Assembly: GCA_028571685.1 (NCBI GenBank)
Contig: CM053140.1
Location: 219,747,323-219,811,322, forward strand
Source: Heterohyrax brucei
Lineage: Eukaryota > Chordata > Mammalia > Hyracoidea > Procaviidae
Reading direction: 5' to 3'
Length of the DNA: 64,000 nt
In this document: piece after piece, positions 1 to 13,200 of the stretch
Layout: every line of letters starts with the position of its first letter
Position numbering within the stretch: position 1 is the first letter of the stretch
The notes under the pieces: generated by a model
Databases searched by the model: none
What the model saw: only the letters and a program-made list of their open reading frames with translations
What the model was told of the DNA's origin: nothing
Made by a program: the position numbers and the translations under genes

Positions 1-157
1 GAGGAGGGGAAAGAAGATTGTTAAGAGAATATGACATGTATAGAGTGGAAAGGAGAACTGTGCTGTCACTGGGCAAGGAGAGCAGAAGGAGCTGCAGATA
101 GGCAGGCATGCAAATTTAGTTTCGATTGTATACTTTCACTCAATCACAAAAAAAAGC
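1..157 (+). mobile_element. L1 3' end fragment, sense
   Basis: The bases match the last 160 bp of the other L1 copies here, such as 28850-29020: the same order of aagattgttaagag, gtcactgggcaaggagagc, actttcactcaatc and a short A-run at the end. The fragment is cut by the window edge. It ends in a short A-run near 158. Confidence 0.85.
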
Positions 158-1435
158 AGAGTGTACACCCTTCCACAGCTCCTTCTTTTGCTCATGTCTC
201 ATTATATTCTGAGATGCGTAAGCCTGTTCCATAGTCTATGCAATGTAGAGCCATCGAGACTTGGTTTTCCAAGAGATTGGTAGAACATTCACTGGCTTCT
301 CTGCTGCTTCTGTGAGGTTTGAGAAAAGAAGAGAAAGTGTATTTCTCTTTTTGATGAGCCCCTCGTGTCCAAGCCCAGATTCAATAAATCATAATGCAAA
401 GGTCTCAGAGGAGGGCTGTACTTCTCCCCAAAGCAACCAGGTTCCCCCAACTTCTACACTCTCTGTTTGGAGCCCTTTGCTGCTCCAGCACAGAGCATGT
501 CTCCAGCATACCCATTCCATGGCTATGTAGACAGGTATCTCAGAACCTACCTTCCAGTCCCCATTATTCTGTCAGACTTTGGATGTGTCCAAGGATCACT
601 GGACAGCAGAAAGAGGTTTTCTTCTCCTTGTCAGAAAGACTTCATTGAGAGTGCCCTGCCAGGTACACTTATTCTGACATCTTCAGTGCACTTGGAAAAT
701 ATAGTCAAATTTACAGTGATTACTGTTTTGCAGTCATTCAAGTTTTGGAAATTTGGGAAAAACTTGTATCACAGTGCTTCAAAGCTTAGACTTCCTCAAA
801 TTATAAGCTTTACAGTTTTTAGAATAGATAAAAAATATCTATTACATTTCTTTCAGATTACTCAGGTATAAAAACGTCAACTGTAATCTTGCACCAAACC
901 TAAGTGCATGGCCCAACTAACAGGAAGTCTTAAGTTAAGCAAAATATTTTATCTGAAATGCTCTTATAGTATAAAGAAGGAAATAATCAGAAAATTAACT
1001 GATATCAGTATTTATTTTTTTAAAAAAACTGTAGGGAAATGTTTTTCAGAATTAGTCTTCACTACAAACTATCTCCTATACTTTCTACATGTATAGTTGT
1101 ACAAGGAAATTACTTGCTTCATGTTTAAAACTTGTGTCCCTCAAGACTTTTCAAAGGACCCAGAACCATCAAAAGAAGAAGAATTTTGTCAATAAAGTCT
1201 GGTTAATAAACCAAGAAGATGGCATAATTTGCTTTAGAGATCAACAGATGTTAAGAGTGTTGTTGCTCAGCCCTTTGAACTGAACGCATGGAGCTAACTG
1301 GAACAGTGCATCTCCTGAGCAGTGGGTCAATAAAAGTTTGACACTGAAGTGTTTGCAAGTCTGACAGCAGAAGCCTGAATCAAACTTTTCCAACATTTTC
1401 TCTCCTTATCACCTATAACAGACACTTTATGTGGG
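158..1435. other. Intron without recognised features
   Basis: AT-rich intronic sequence. Several open frames occur, but none has domain-like content, splice context or similarity I can recall. No repeat family was recognised. Confidence 0.6.
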
Positions 1436-1625
1436 CAAGGGATACTGGACTGTGAGCCAAAGGCCTTGGGTCCTAAGATTGGGGTTGCTGCTGATTAGGT
1501 GCACGATCTTGGGCAACCTTCTTCGTCTGCCTAGAGCTCAGTTCTCTCATCTTCAGTGTGAACTCCTTGGTCTGTATGTTCTCCAGCTTTCTTTATTCAT
1601 TGTTACAGTGCTGTTTCCCGGCATG
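1436..1625 (+). repeat. MIR SINE fragment
   Basis: The pattern ggtgcacgatcttgggcaac followed by a pyrimidine-rich 'tcatcttcagtgtgaac' block resembles the MIR core (ttgggcaag...cctcatctgtaaaatg). It is degenerate, as expected for this ancient family. Confidence 0.5.
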
Positions 1626-2544
1626 ATCCACCTAAGGGCAGCTGGAATGCAAGCCATGGATTTATGATCCCTTGATGACTTGTGAGGAGCATGACAAGGC
1701 AATAGCAAACCAGTTGGCTTGACTTACAACAGCCCAAACAGGAAGCTGTTGCTTTGTATAGGGAGCTGGTCCTCCCTCCCATCAGGAAAAGTGAAACTTA
1801 AATAAACTCATGGGAAATGTTAAGGCTTGACTTGCCATCTAGACAACAAACCAGAGTGGAAAAAGTGATGGTGGTGGGTATTGCCTTAAGCACTGCCTAG
1901 AAGACAGTCTTCTCTCTGTAACTATCTATGCTAAATCATTATAATAAAGTAAAATTAGGAAAACTGTAGAAACAGAACCTGAGATCAGATATTTCTGTTC
2001 AGAATCATGAACACATTTCGGAAGGTCACAGTTAGCATTTCTCATCATGAGTACTAACGGCCTTTTGGGTAAGGCAATTTGTTTTCTGTATTGTATCTGT
2101 GGCCTCCACTTGCTATTTGCTAGTAAGACCGCCAACCACTGTAACAACCAGAAAGAGCTCCATACATTTAAATGCACCTGGGGGACAGAACACTGCTAAG
2201 TGAGAACCACCAGTCCCTTAGTGATCATAACCAGACAGCAGATTTGTTAATATTTTCTCCTTGTGGTTAAAAACATCGCCTAGCACAACTTCTCATTTCA
2301 TAATTGGGAAAATTGGTCTCACACAAGGCAATGTTGCAGTTACTGGTGGAGGCAAGTTTAGTGTAGGCTCTCACCTGCCACCTCTTGCATCTACACAGTG
2401 TTTCCTTCTTTGTTATATAAACATGGTCAAAGAGATATTTGAGAACACTTGAAGGACTTGTGACTAATAGTGGAAATGACTAGTGGGGCATCTATAACTT
2501 GTATTAGTAGGTGTCCACCACCTACAAGGAGCTGAACCTTGGGA
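1626..2544. other. Intron without recognised features
   Basis: No gene or confident repeat is seen. A weak MIR-like patch in the reverse direction may lie near 2275-2420, where cattt-cataattgggaaaattg resembles the MIR end, but it is too degraded to call. Confidence 0.5.
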
Positions 2545-2602
2545 TTATTTAGGGTGACTGGATCTGACTCGACGGCACTTGGCTTTGGCTGGTCCCTGTA
2601 AC
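2545..2602 (+). repeat. AfroSINE 3' tail fragment
   Basis: The string gatctgactcgacggcactt followed by ggctttggct matches the 3' end of AfroSINE, where a 'gact-cgacggca' motif precedes a short ggtttt-type tail. The tRNA-related head is missing. Confidence 0.6.
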
Positions 2603-3442
2603 AGTTTATCTAGTTTAAATTGACTTGGGTTCCTAAACAGTAATGAACATTTCATGTTATAACATTTTTTAAGAGATTACATTTTGGGCTACATTTTAAT
2701 GTATCCAAAATAGTGATGTGGAACACAGTTGATATGATAAGAAAGCACTGTGTTGGAGTTTAATTGACCATGTTTTTACTCTCTCTAGGTGGTTAATAAA
2801 ACATTGACATGTTTTATGATCAAAGGCATCTTAGATTTGATTAGATATAGTAGATCATTTCTAGGACAGTTTGCAATTGGTCATTTTTATTTTAACTATT
2901 TCTGAAAGTGGCCCAGCATGTGTCACAATGTGTCTTTTTAGTTGTTAGTTGACTGTGTATAATACAGCATTTCAGAGACTGTAGACAAATTTAGGAGGGG
3001 CTGTAGACTTAAAAATGAAAAAAACATTGAATTTCTCTCCCATGCCTGGCATAGTTTTCCTGTCAAGTCTTTTTCTGGCCTCCAGCTTTTTTGGATCTGG
3101 CCATGGTGCTGACTGCTTATAGACCTTTAGGCCTGATTTCCAAAGACTCCTTTAGCTAGCTGCTACTTTGGTAGCAAAGCAGATTCTAAGGAAAATGACA
3201 AAGGAAGTGAGGTGATTTAGATTAACTTGGGTTTTGGTGTGGTTAGTGAAATGGAATTTCCTGATATGCTTACTTGGCAAATAATAGAATGATCACCAAA
3301 TCTGTGAAATCACTTGTCACTCTTGAGAACTGAACCAGCCAGGGTCCAGAAACAACTCTAAGCATTTCAAACAAAGAGCATTTAATACAGAGAATTGGTT
3401 AGATGGGTGATGAAACTGTTAAGATATCGAACAGATCAGAAT
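2603..3442. other. Intron, mostly unrecognised
   Basis: No gene is seen. The last 110 bases (gagcatttaatacagagaat and surroundings) and the bases just after the AfroSINE at 3608-3760 look like two halves of one old repeat into which the SINE inserted. The family is not assigned. Confidence 0.5.
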
Positions 3443-3607
3443 GGTGAAACCCACTGCCACTGAGTTGATTCTGACTCATAGCAATCCTATAGGATGGAAC
3501 AGAACTTCCCTGTAGAGTTTCCAAGGAGCACCTGGCAGATTTGAACTGTCAACCTCTTGGTTAGCAGACATAGCACTGCACTTAACCATTAGGCCACTGT
3601 GGTTTCC
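3443..3607 (-). repeat. AfroSINE, antisense
   Basis: A nearly full copy read in reverse: gactcatagcaatcctatag near the start, then tttccaaggagcacctggc, then ggttagcagacatagcac and the terminal ggtttcc. This is the reverse of the tRNA-derived head (A box in 'gtggcgcagtggtta', B box in 'ggcagttcgaatcc'). Confidence 0.92.
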
Positions 3608-3854
3608 TAGGATGGTGAGAGAGCCTATGAAGTAGCAACAAAGGGAAGTTACTGCCACATGTAAGCTGGAGGTGGCTTAACTGCTAGACATCCAGGAGAA
3701 ACTGAACTCTCAGGAGACTGTCCTGTGTGGAGCCTAGTATAGAGCTGCAGCCTTGGGGGACACATAACAGCTGCCAGAGACACTGTCCAAAGATAAGTGG
3801 GGTGGAGAAACTACCTTGGTTTCCCCACCAGTTTTGTTATTCCTTTCAGTCTCA

Positions 3855-4110
3855 TGAAAATGCCTCCTATCTTAGCTTCTTAAAACTGGTATAACAGAAA
3901 TATCATCAGTAGATGGCTTTAAAGAGAAAAAAATTGTTTTCCCACAGTTCTGGAGCTAGAAGTCCAAATCAGGGTCACAGTCATAGAGATTCCTTCTTTG
4001 TCAGTAGTCCTGGGCATTCCTTGGTTCTTGGTAATCCTCATATGGTGCCTGTCTTCCCCAGTATGTGCATGTCTGATCTTACACCTTTATTGCTCTTTGT
4101 ATAACTCAGA
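3855..4110 (-). mobile_element. MaLR-type LTR fragment, antisense
   Basis: The order ggtataacagaaatatcatc, gatggctttaaag, cagttctggagctagaagtc and a later tcctcatatggtgcctg matches the reverse of an ERVL-MaLR (MLT1/MST/THE1-like) LTR end. It is old and truncated, with no coding content. Confidence 0.65.
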
Positions 4111-4402
4111 AGTGATTATATTTACAATTCAGTCTACACTGGTATGACCTCAGCTAACTGATTACCTTACAATAGATTACATCTACATGTTGCTTGAAAG
4201 GCAGCGTAATTCAACATATAATACCATCCATTGACTGAACCCACACAGGTGACAGGAGCCTGCAAGGGCCAACCCCCAGGTGACATAGAGGAGAAAAAGA
4301 GACATCAAGGAATGATTTTGAGAGCTAAAGGCTGCCATGGGATGTTTGAAATTCATAGAACAAATGAGAGGAAAAAATAGGGGCATCCAGAATGTTGCAA
4401 GG

Positions 4403-4590
4403 AAGAGCCTTGGTGGTGCAGTAGTTACACATTTGGCTGCTAACCAGAAGGTTGGCAGTTAGAACCCACCAGCTGCTCAGCAGGAGAAAGATATGGCAGC
4501 CTGATCTTTAAAGATTGGTAGCCTTTGGAACCCTCTGGAGAAGTTCCACTCTGTCTTATAGGTTACTGTGAGTCAAAATCTACTCAACGA
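4403..4590 (+). repeat. AfroSINE, sense
   Basis: The copy starts with the tRNA-like head cttggtggtgcagtagttac, has the B-box region ggttggcagttagaaccc, and ends with ggttactgtgagtcaaaatc and a degraded tail. It belongs to the longer subtype, with an extra internal block around 4500-4530. Confidence 0.9.
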
Positions 4591-4779
4591 ACAAATTTTA
4601 TAAAATGATAGGAAGAAAATCAGTATTTGTTTAGAAAAGTGGGAATCTTCCTTGATCAGATAGAGAGTAGGTATCTCGGCTTTCCAGTGTGGAAGATGGG
4701 GAGCAAAGTATAGAAATCCCTGAACTAGGGAGTAAGAAAATGGGACCTGGATTCTTCTCCAATGTCTGCTTTTAACTGG

Positions 4780-5300
4780 CTGTGGCTTCCCATTGCACAA
4801 AGAATAAGTTCAGATTCCTCATCGTGGTCTGTGTGGCCATATATGATCTGGCACCTACCTTCTCACCTTGCAGTCTACCTCTCTTCTCTTCACAGACCAT
4901 GGCATGGACACTGACATTTTTTTTTCTTACTATTGAGCACACTGAGCTTGTTCTTGTTCCCTCAGCTTAAGACATAGTGACCTGACCTCTTGACTTGTTC
5001 TTTCTTGCACCTTCAAGTGTTACTTTCTCAGTGGGGTCTTTTCCCATGTTATCTAAAATAGCATCCCTTACCACTGACTTTCTCCATCAGAGTTGTCCTA
5101 TTTTAATCTGAATTCTGAGTTCTAAAATGATCTAGTCCATTCTTTATTTGTTTGATATTACTTCCACAATAAGATCCAGTTTTCTCAAGAGTAAGGGATC
5201 GTGTCTGACTTATTCACTACATATTCCCAGCACTTACAACAGTGGAAGCGGCTGCTGCATTATGTGGGTCGGTAAATATTTGCAGACTGCGTGGATGTAT
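4780..5300 (+). mobile_element. L2 LINE 3' end, sense
   Basis: The succession cacaaagaataagttcagat, ttatctaaaatagcatccct, caagagtaagggatcgtgtc and cccagcacttacaacagtgg, ending in a ggtaaatatttg tail, matches the order of the L2 3' region (ctaaaatagcacc ... gggcaggga ... cccagcgcctagaacagtg ... aataaatatttg). Confidence 0.75.
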
Positions 5301-5693
5301 TTCACCTGTACACACTAAATGATGTATAATTATTTGCTTGTGTAACTGTCTTCCTAGTTTGTGACAAAAGGTTTTTAATTTCTCTCCTTTTATTTTTTAC
5401 ACTTGGTCATTTTAATGTTAATAAGACCATCTTAGATGAGGTATATGACATTACTTTATGCCAATAATTATGACTAATAATATTGATAGTTTGAAATTAC
5501 TGATTGTTTGCTGCGTGCTCAGTACAGGAAACCAAGGTTTGGTAAAATTAATTTTTCCTGAAAGTTAGGACTGAGCCAAGATCTCTTTGATTTCAAAGTC
5601 CCTTCTCTGTTGCTTCTGAGTTTGAGACGCTAAAGCGAAAGGCCTCTCTTGATAGGCTTCGCTTGCCCTCTGGCCTTCCTTGGGGTCTTCACT
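5301..5693. other. Intron without recognised features
   Basis: AT-rich sequence between an L2 and an RTE element, with no recognised feature. Confidence 0.5.
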
Positions 5694-7285
5694 GTTGCTA
5701 GGTACCAGTGAGTCAGTTCTAGTGATCCTGTGCACAACACAACAAAATACTGGCCAGTTCTGCACCATCCTCACAATCATTGCCATGTTTGAGCCCATCT
5801 GTTAACAGCCACTGTGTGAAGCCACCTCACTGATGATGGGTCTTCTTCTTTGGCTGACCCAAAGAAGACTATATTAATCATATATATTATATATAGAAGA
5901 CTATATTAATCATAATGTCATACTATATTAATCATAATGTCCTTTTCCAGTGACGGGGCCCCTCCTTAAAACACCTCCAAAGTTATATCTCACCCTATCT
6001 GCTTCCAAGGAGCACTCTGGCTATACTTCCTCCAAGTGAAATTTGTTCTGTCTTCTGAAATCCATTGTATATTTAATATTCTTTGCAAATACCATAAATC
6101 AAAGGCATCAATTCTTTTTTGGAACTCCCTATTCCTTGTACAGATTTTGCATGCATATGAGGTGATTTAAAAAGCACAGCTTGGGTCAGGAATACCTTCG
6201 TCCTCAAGGAGACATCTTTGCTTCCCCCCATATGTTAAAGAAGTCTTTTGCAGAAATGCAATAGATTGTTTGATTTCTTGAGTGCTGTTTTCATGGGTGT
6301 TAACTGTAGATCCAAGTAAAATGAAGTCCTGGATGTCAGTCTTTTCTTTGTTTATCATAATGTTGCCTACTGGTCCCATTGTGAGGATTTTCGTTTTCTT
6401 TATGTTGAGTATTAGTCTTTGACCTTCATCAGTAAGTAAATCAAGTCTGCTTCACCTTCAGCAGGCAAGGCATGTCATCTGCATATTGCAAGTTGTTACT
6501 GAGTCTCCAGTTGGGAAGCTGCACTGTTTTTCATATAGCCTAGTTTCTCAGATTATCTGTTCAGCATACAGATTGAATAGGATACAAGCCTGTTGAAAGT
6601 TTTGAAGGAGCACAAACCTGACGCACAACTTTGTTGTTTTGAAACTGTGAAGTAACCCCTTGTTCTGTTTGAATGACTGCCTCTTTGTCTATGTACAGAT
6701 TCCACATGAGCACTATTAGGTCTTCTGCAGTTCCATTTCTTTGCAGTGTTTGTTATGATCCACATTATTGAATGCCTTTCCAGAGTCAAAACAAAGCAAA
6801 ACCCACAGGCAACCATCTTTCTGGTATCCTTTACTTTCAACTAAGATGTATCTGACATCAGCAATGATATCCTTCATTCCATGTCCTCTTCCGAATGTCT
6901 TGAATTTCTGATGGTTCCCTGTAGATGTGCTGCTGTAGTTGCTTTTCAATGATCCAGCAAAATTTTACTTCTGTGTGATATTAATGATATTGTTTAATAA
7001 TTTCCTCATTCTGTTGGACAGAGCACAAAAGCAGATCTCATCTAGTCAGTTGGACAGGCAGCAGTCTTCCAAGTTTCTTGGCATAGACTAGTGATCACCT
7101 CCAGCTCTGCGTCCCTTTGTTGAAATACGTGAATTGATATTCCGCCTATTCATGGAGTCTTGCCATCACTGTAGCTTGGACTTGTTCCTTCCGTACCGTC
7201 GTTTCCTGAATATGTGCTGCTTCTTGAAGCGATTGTATGTCAACCAGTTCTTTTTGGTATCATGACTCTGTGTCATTCCTTACTT
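5694..7285 (-). mobile_element. RTE (BovB-like) LINE, 3' half, antisense
   Basis: The left edge is the RTE 3' end, gttgctaggtaccagtgagt, which AfroSINE-type elements share. The reverse strand carries broken reverse-transcriptase remnants: 6167-6379 encodes IMINKEKTDIQDFILLGSTV and EIKQSI, the C-terminal RTE pattern also seen at 62321-62548, and 6716-6949 encodes VESKGYQKDGCLWVLLCFDS, corresponding to the palm region. Stops and frameshifts break the ORF. The element stops abruptly where an L1 begins and resumes at about 14766. Confidence 0.88.
5866..5941. repeat. Local tandem duplication, actatattaatcata unit
   Basis: The block actatattaatcata occurs three times within 76 bp, twice preceded by agaag and twice followed by atgtc, with a tatatatta spacer after the first. 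It interrupts the RTE 3' region. Confidence 0.85.
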
Positions 7286-10200
7286 TCATTTTTAAAAATA
7301 TTTTATTGTGCTTTTTAAGTGAAAGTTTATCATTCAAGTCAATTTGTCATGCAAAACTTTGCCTACACACTGCTATATAACTCTAGCTGCTCTCCCCTTC
7401 TATGACAGCACACTCCTCCTTTCCACCCTGTATGTCATGGCTTGAATTGTGTACCCCCAAAAATATGTGTAGCCATGTGGCTGGGCTATGATTCCCAGTA
7501 TTTTGTGATTGTCCTCCATTTATTTATTTTCCTATGCTATATGTTAAAGGATTAGGGTGGGGCTGTAGATCCCTTCATAGGATCACCCGTCTGCAAAGGG
7601 AGTTTCCCTGGAGTATGGCTTGTATTACCCTTAATCCTTTCATCCCACAAGAGATGAAAGGAAAGGGAAGCAAGCAGAGAATTGGGAACCTCACTCCATC
7701 AAGCAAACAGCACTGGGAGAAGAGCACATCCTTCAGACCTGAAGTTCCTGTGCCAAGATGCTCCCTGGACAAAGAATGGTGCAATATCAGACTTTGCTCC
7801 AGAGCCCACCAGTGGGAAAACCTTCCCTTGGAGCAGACATCCTGAATTTGGACTTGTAGCCTACCAGACTGTGTAAAAATAAACTTTCCTTTGTTAAAGC
7901 CATCCACTCTGGTATTTCTGTTACAGCAACACTGTCTGACTAAAACACTGTGCTTCCCGTGTCCATTCAACCAGCTCCTGTCTACCTCTAGCCTCTTATC
8001 TCCTCTCTGGACAGGAGCTGATCAAGTACCCTCATGTATACACTTAAAACAAGAAGTACACTCTTTACCACGATCATTTTATGTCTTATAGTCTAATCCA
8101 ATCTTTGTCTGAAGAGTTGGCTTCAGGACTGGTTTCAGCTCTGGGCTAACAGAGTCCAGAGGCCATGTCTTCTTGGAACCCCCCAGTCAGTTGGACCATC
8201 AACTCTGGTCTTTTAAAACAATTCTAGTTCTACACATCCATTTTTTCTCCCACTGTATCAGGGACTTTATGTTGTATCCCCTGTCAGGGTGGGTACTCCT
8301 TGGTAGTGACCTGGCACCATCTAGTTCTAGTTTCTGTAGTCTCTGGATTATATGGCCCTTTCTGTCTCTTGGGCTTCTGTTTTCCTTATGTCTTTCATTT
8401 TCTGCTCCAGGTGGGTTGGGACTAATTAATGCTACTTAGATGGTGGTTTGCTAACTTTTAAGCCCCTAGATGCCACTCACCAAGATGAGCCATAGAACAT
8501 TTTCTTTAAAACACTTTGTTATGCCAGTTGACCTAGAGGTCCCCTGAAACCGTGGTCCCCATACACCTGTTACTGCTAATCTGCCTTCTGAAGTGTTGGG
8601 TTATATTTTGGACACCACTTAGCTTTTGGTTTAGTCCAGCTATGCTGACCCTCCCTTCTACTGTGTGCTGTCACTCCCGTCGCCTAATCTAATGCCTGTC
8701 TACTATCTAATCTTTGAATACCTCCCTCCCTCCCCCCCTTGTAACCATGAAAGACTATTTTCTTCTCTGTTTAAAAGTTTTCTTCAGTCCTTACGAAAGT
8801 GGTCTCATACAACATTTGTCCTTTTGTGACTAATTTGATTCAACATGTCTTTCAGATGACTCTGTGTTGTGAGATGTTTTCCAAGACCTTCGTTGTTTTT
8901 TGTCATTGTGTGGTAGTCCACTGTGTGGATGTACCATAATTTGTTTATCCATTCATCCATTGATGCACAGCTAGGTTGGTTTTATCTTTTTGTTGTTGTG
9001 GGCATTACTGCAATGAACATCGACATGCATGTATCTGCTTGTGTGACAGCCCTTGTTTCTCTAGGATATGTTCCAAGAAGTAGGGTTGCTGGATCCAATG
9101 GTATTTCTATTTCTAGGTTTTTAAAAAGCCCCATATCAATTGCTAAAATGGTTGTACCATTTATACATTCCCACCAGCATTGTAGAAGTGTTCCAGTCTC
9201 TCCACAACATCTCCACCATTCGTTGTCTTGTGTTTTTTGGATTAATGCTAGCCTTGTTGGCATGAGAAGAGATCTCATTGTAATTTTGATTTGGATTTCT
9301 CTAATGGCTAATGATCATGATCATTTCTGCATGTGTTTATCAGTGTCCTGGATGTCTTCTTTGGTGAAGTGCCTGTTCGTATCCTTTGGCCATTGTTTAA
9401 CTGGATTATTTGTCTTGTTGATGTTTCACAATATGTTAAAGATTGTAGAGATTAGATGCTAATTGGATTTGCATTATCCAATTTTTTTCCCCAGTTCATA
9501 GGTTATATTTTTTTTACTGTTTTGATGAAGTCTTTCAGTGGTGTGTTTGATTTTTAGGAGTTCCTACTTATGTAATTTTTCTTCTAGTGTTTATGCATAG
9601 TTAATAATGTTTTTTAGTCTGTTTATGCCATGTATTAGGTCCTAGCATTGTACCTAATTTTTCATCTGTAATCTTTATTGTTTCAGATTTTGTATTTAGA
9701 CCTTTGATCTATTTTGAGTTAGTGTGAGATATGAGTCTTGTATCAGTTTTTTTGCAGATGGATATCCAATTGTGCCAACACCAATTGCTAAACAAACTGA
9801 CATTTCCCCAGTTTACAGACTTAGGAACTTTGTCAAATATTAGCTGTTCATAAAGGCTGATTTTATATCTGAATTCTCAGTTCTGTTCCACTGTTCTGTG
9901 TATTTGTTTCTGTACCAGTATCAGGCTCTTTTACTACAATGGCAGTGTAAGAGTTCCTAAAGTTGGTGGTATGACGCCTCTCGTTTTGTTCTTCTTTTTT
10001 AGTAATGTTTTGCTTGTCCATGGCTTCTTCCCTTTCCATATGAAACTGGTGATTTGTTTCTCCATCTCATTAAAAAATGCCATTGGAATTTAGATTGGGA
10101 TTGCATTGTATCTATAGATCACTTTGGGCAGAATAGATATTTTCATGACATTGAGTCTTCCTATCTATAAGCCAGGTAGGTTTCTCCACTTAAGAAGTTC

Positions 10201-13200
10201 TCATTTGATTTCTTGCAGTAGAGTCTTGTAATTTTCTTTGTATAGGTTTTTACATTTCTGGTTAAATTTATTCTTAAATATTTCACCTTCTTGCGGGCTA
10301 TTATAAGTAGTATTGATTCAGCGATTTCTTCTTTGATGTTCTGTTTGTTAGTATAAAGGAACCCAGCTGATTTTTGTATGTTTATCTTACATTGTGATAC
10401 TTTGCTGAATTCTTCTATTAGTTCTAGTAGTTTTTTTCTAAATTCTTTAGTGTTTTCTGTGTGTAAGATCATATAATCTGCAAATAGAGATACTTTTACC
10501 TCTGCCTTACCAATTTGGATGCCGTTATTTCTTTGTCTTGCCTGATTGCTCTGGCTAGAACCGCCAGGACAGTGTTGAATATGAATAGTGTCAAAAGACA
10601 TCTTTGTCTGGTTCTCCTTCTGAATGCTTTCAGATTCTCTCCATTTAGGATGGTGTTGGCTGTTGGCTTTGTATAAATGCCCTTTATTATGTTGAGGAAT
10701 TTCCCTTCTATTCCTATTTTGCTGGGAATTTATAACATGAATGGGTGTTGGACTTTGTCAAATGCATTTTCTGCATCAGTTATTAAAATCAAGTGGTTCT
10801 TGTCTTTTGTTTCATTTGTGCGGTTGATTACATTGTTGCTGTTGTTTGTTTTTTTGTTTTTTTAATGTTGAATCATCCCCATGTCCCTGGTATGAATCCC
10901 ACTTTGTCATGGTGAATTGTTTTTTTTTGATATATTGCTGAACTCTTGGGTTAGAATTTTGTTGAGGATTTTTAAATCTAAGTTTGTGAAAGGTACTGGT
11001 CTGTAGTTTTCAATTTTTGTCCTGTTTTTATCTGATTTTGCTATCAGGGTTGTGCTGGCTTCATAGAATGAATTTGGGAATATACTATCCTTTTCTATCC
11101 TGTGAAGTTCCTCAAGTAATAGTGGTGTTACGTCTTCTCTAAAAATGGTAGACTTCTCCAGTGAAGCTGTCAGGGCCTTTTTGGTTGGGAGTTTTAAATT
11201 AGCTTTTCAGTCTCTTCTTTTCTGATGGGCTTATTTAGTTGATCTATTTCTGTTTGTGTTAGTGTATATAGGTGATATGTTTCCAGAAATCTCATTTCCT
11301 CTAGGCTTTCAAATTTATTAGAGTTCTGCTTTTCATAGTATTTTGTTATGATTTTTTTTTTTAGTTTCAGTTTGGTCTGTTGTGACATTGCCCATTTCAT
11401 GTCTTATTTGGGATATTTGCTTCCTCTCATGTTTTTCTTTTGTGAGTTTGGCCAGTGATTTATTGATTTTGTTGATCTCTTCAGAGAACCAGCTTTGGGT
11501 CTTAACTCTTTCCATTATTTTTCTATTCTCTAGTTTATTTACTTCTGTCCAAATTTTTATTATTTACTTTCTTCTGGTGCCCGAGAGATTCTTTTGCTCT
11601 TCTCTTTTGACTTGTTTGAGTTAGAGTTAATTCTTTAACTTGGACCTTTTCTTCTTTTTGGATATATGCATTTATTGAGGTAAACAGAACTATGAGCACT
11701 GCTTTTGCTGCGTCTCTAGGTTCTGGTAGCATGTGTTTTCATTCTAATTTGTTTCTCTGAATGTCTTTATTCCTTCCCTGATTTCTAAGCAAAGTGTTAT
11801 TCAGTTTCCATGTGTTTGATTTCTTTTCTTCTTCTTTCTCATATTAACTTCTACTTTTATGGTCTGAAAAGGTGCTTTATAATATTTCAGTACTTTGACT
11901 TTTGTTAATACTTGCTTTATGGCCTAATATGTCAACTCTTCTATGTGCATTAGAAGAGAAAATATACTTGGCTGCTGTTAGATGGAGTGCATTGTAAGTG
12001 TCTCTGAGGACAAGTTGGTTGATTGTGGTGTTTAGATCCTCTGTGTCTTTACTGAGGTTTTTTTTTTTTGGATGTTTTGTCATTGACTGAAAGTGGTGTA
12101 TTTAACTCTTCTACTGTTATTTTGGGGCTGTCTCTGTTTTCAATACAGTTAGATTTTGTTTTATGTATTTTGAAGCTTTCTCATTGGGTATATAAATATT
12201 TAATATGGTTATGTGCTCTTGGAGTACTGAGCCTTTATTCATTATTTAGTGTCCGTCCTCATCCAGTATGGTGAATTTTACTTTAAATCTATTTTATTAG
12301 AGATTAATATTGCCACTTTTGCTCTTTTTTTAATGTTGTTAGCTTGGTATTTTTTTTATCCCTTGAGTTTTAGTTTGTTCACGTCTTTAGGTCTAAGGTG
12401 TGTTTCCTGTAGTCAGCATATAGATCAGTTGTGCTTTTTTTTTTTTTTGTAACCCAGTCTGCTACTGTCTTGCTCTTTACTGGTGCATTTAATCCATTTA
12501 CGTTCAGCATGATTATTGATAGCTGTGAGTTTAGTGCTGTCATTTTGATGTCTCTTTTTGTGTGTTGTACTCAATTTCTTTGTTCCATATAATTTTCTGT
12601 GCCTTTTTTCCCTCTATATATGTTCATCTTTTTCAGTGTTTATGGTTTTGTATTTGCTGAAGCATCATGTTTTTCATGTATTTTATTTTGATGTGTAGAA
12701 TTGATACTATCCTTTACAGTTACCATAACATTTGCACCTATTTTTTCTAAATTTAAACCAGTCTTTAAAATTTTTTATGTTGCATTGACTTCCTCTGTAT
12801 ATGAAAGATCTATAACTACGTTTTATTCTAAGTCTCTTTTCTTTTGTTATAATATTTACATAATGACATTTCTGTTTCCCTATTGTCAGTGTTTTGCCTT
12901 TATTTTTGTGATTACCCTGTTTAGGTTGACATCCACTTGTTGTGTTCTGTGCTGTAGTCTTTGATTGCTGCCTGAAGTTACTGATTTTCTACCCAAAGGA
13001 CTGCCTTTGGTATTTCTTGTAATTTTGATGTGATTTTTGCAAATTCCCTAAATTTCTGTTTATCTGGAAATGTCCTTATTTTACCATTCATATCTGAAAG
13101 ACAGTTATGCTGGACACGTAATTCCTGGCTGACAATCTTTTTCCTTTAGGGCTTTTTATATGTCATCCCATTGCCTTCTTGCCGTATGGTTTCTGTTGAG

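Noticed and set aside
1436..1625. A tRNA gene in MIR or SINE heads
   Set aside because: SINE heads have A- and B-box-like sequence, but they lack a foldable cloverleaf with a clean anticodon stem and continue into SINE bodies.
7433..7947. Frames of about 100-130 codons on both strands (7534-7845 and 7575-7970)
   Set aside because: They lie in a solo LTR with a clear target duplication; the LTR has no coding capacity.
8923..9462. 179-codon + strand frame with many hydrophobic residues
   Set aside because: It is the antisense of L1-a ORF2 C-terminus; hydrophobic content comes from reading A-rich L1 backwards.
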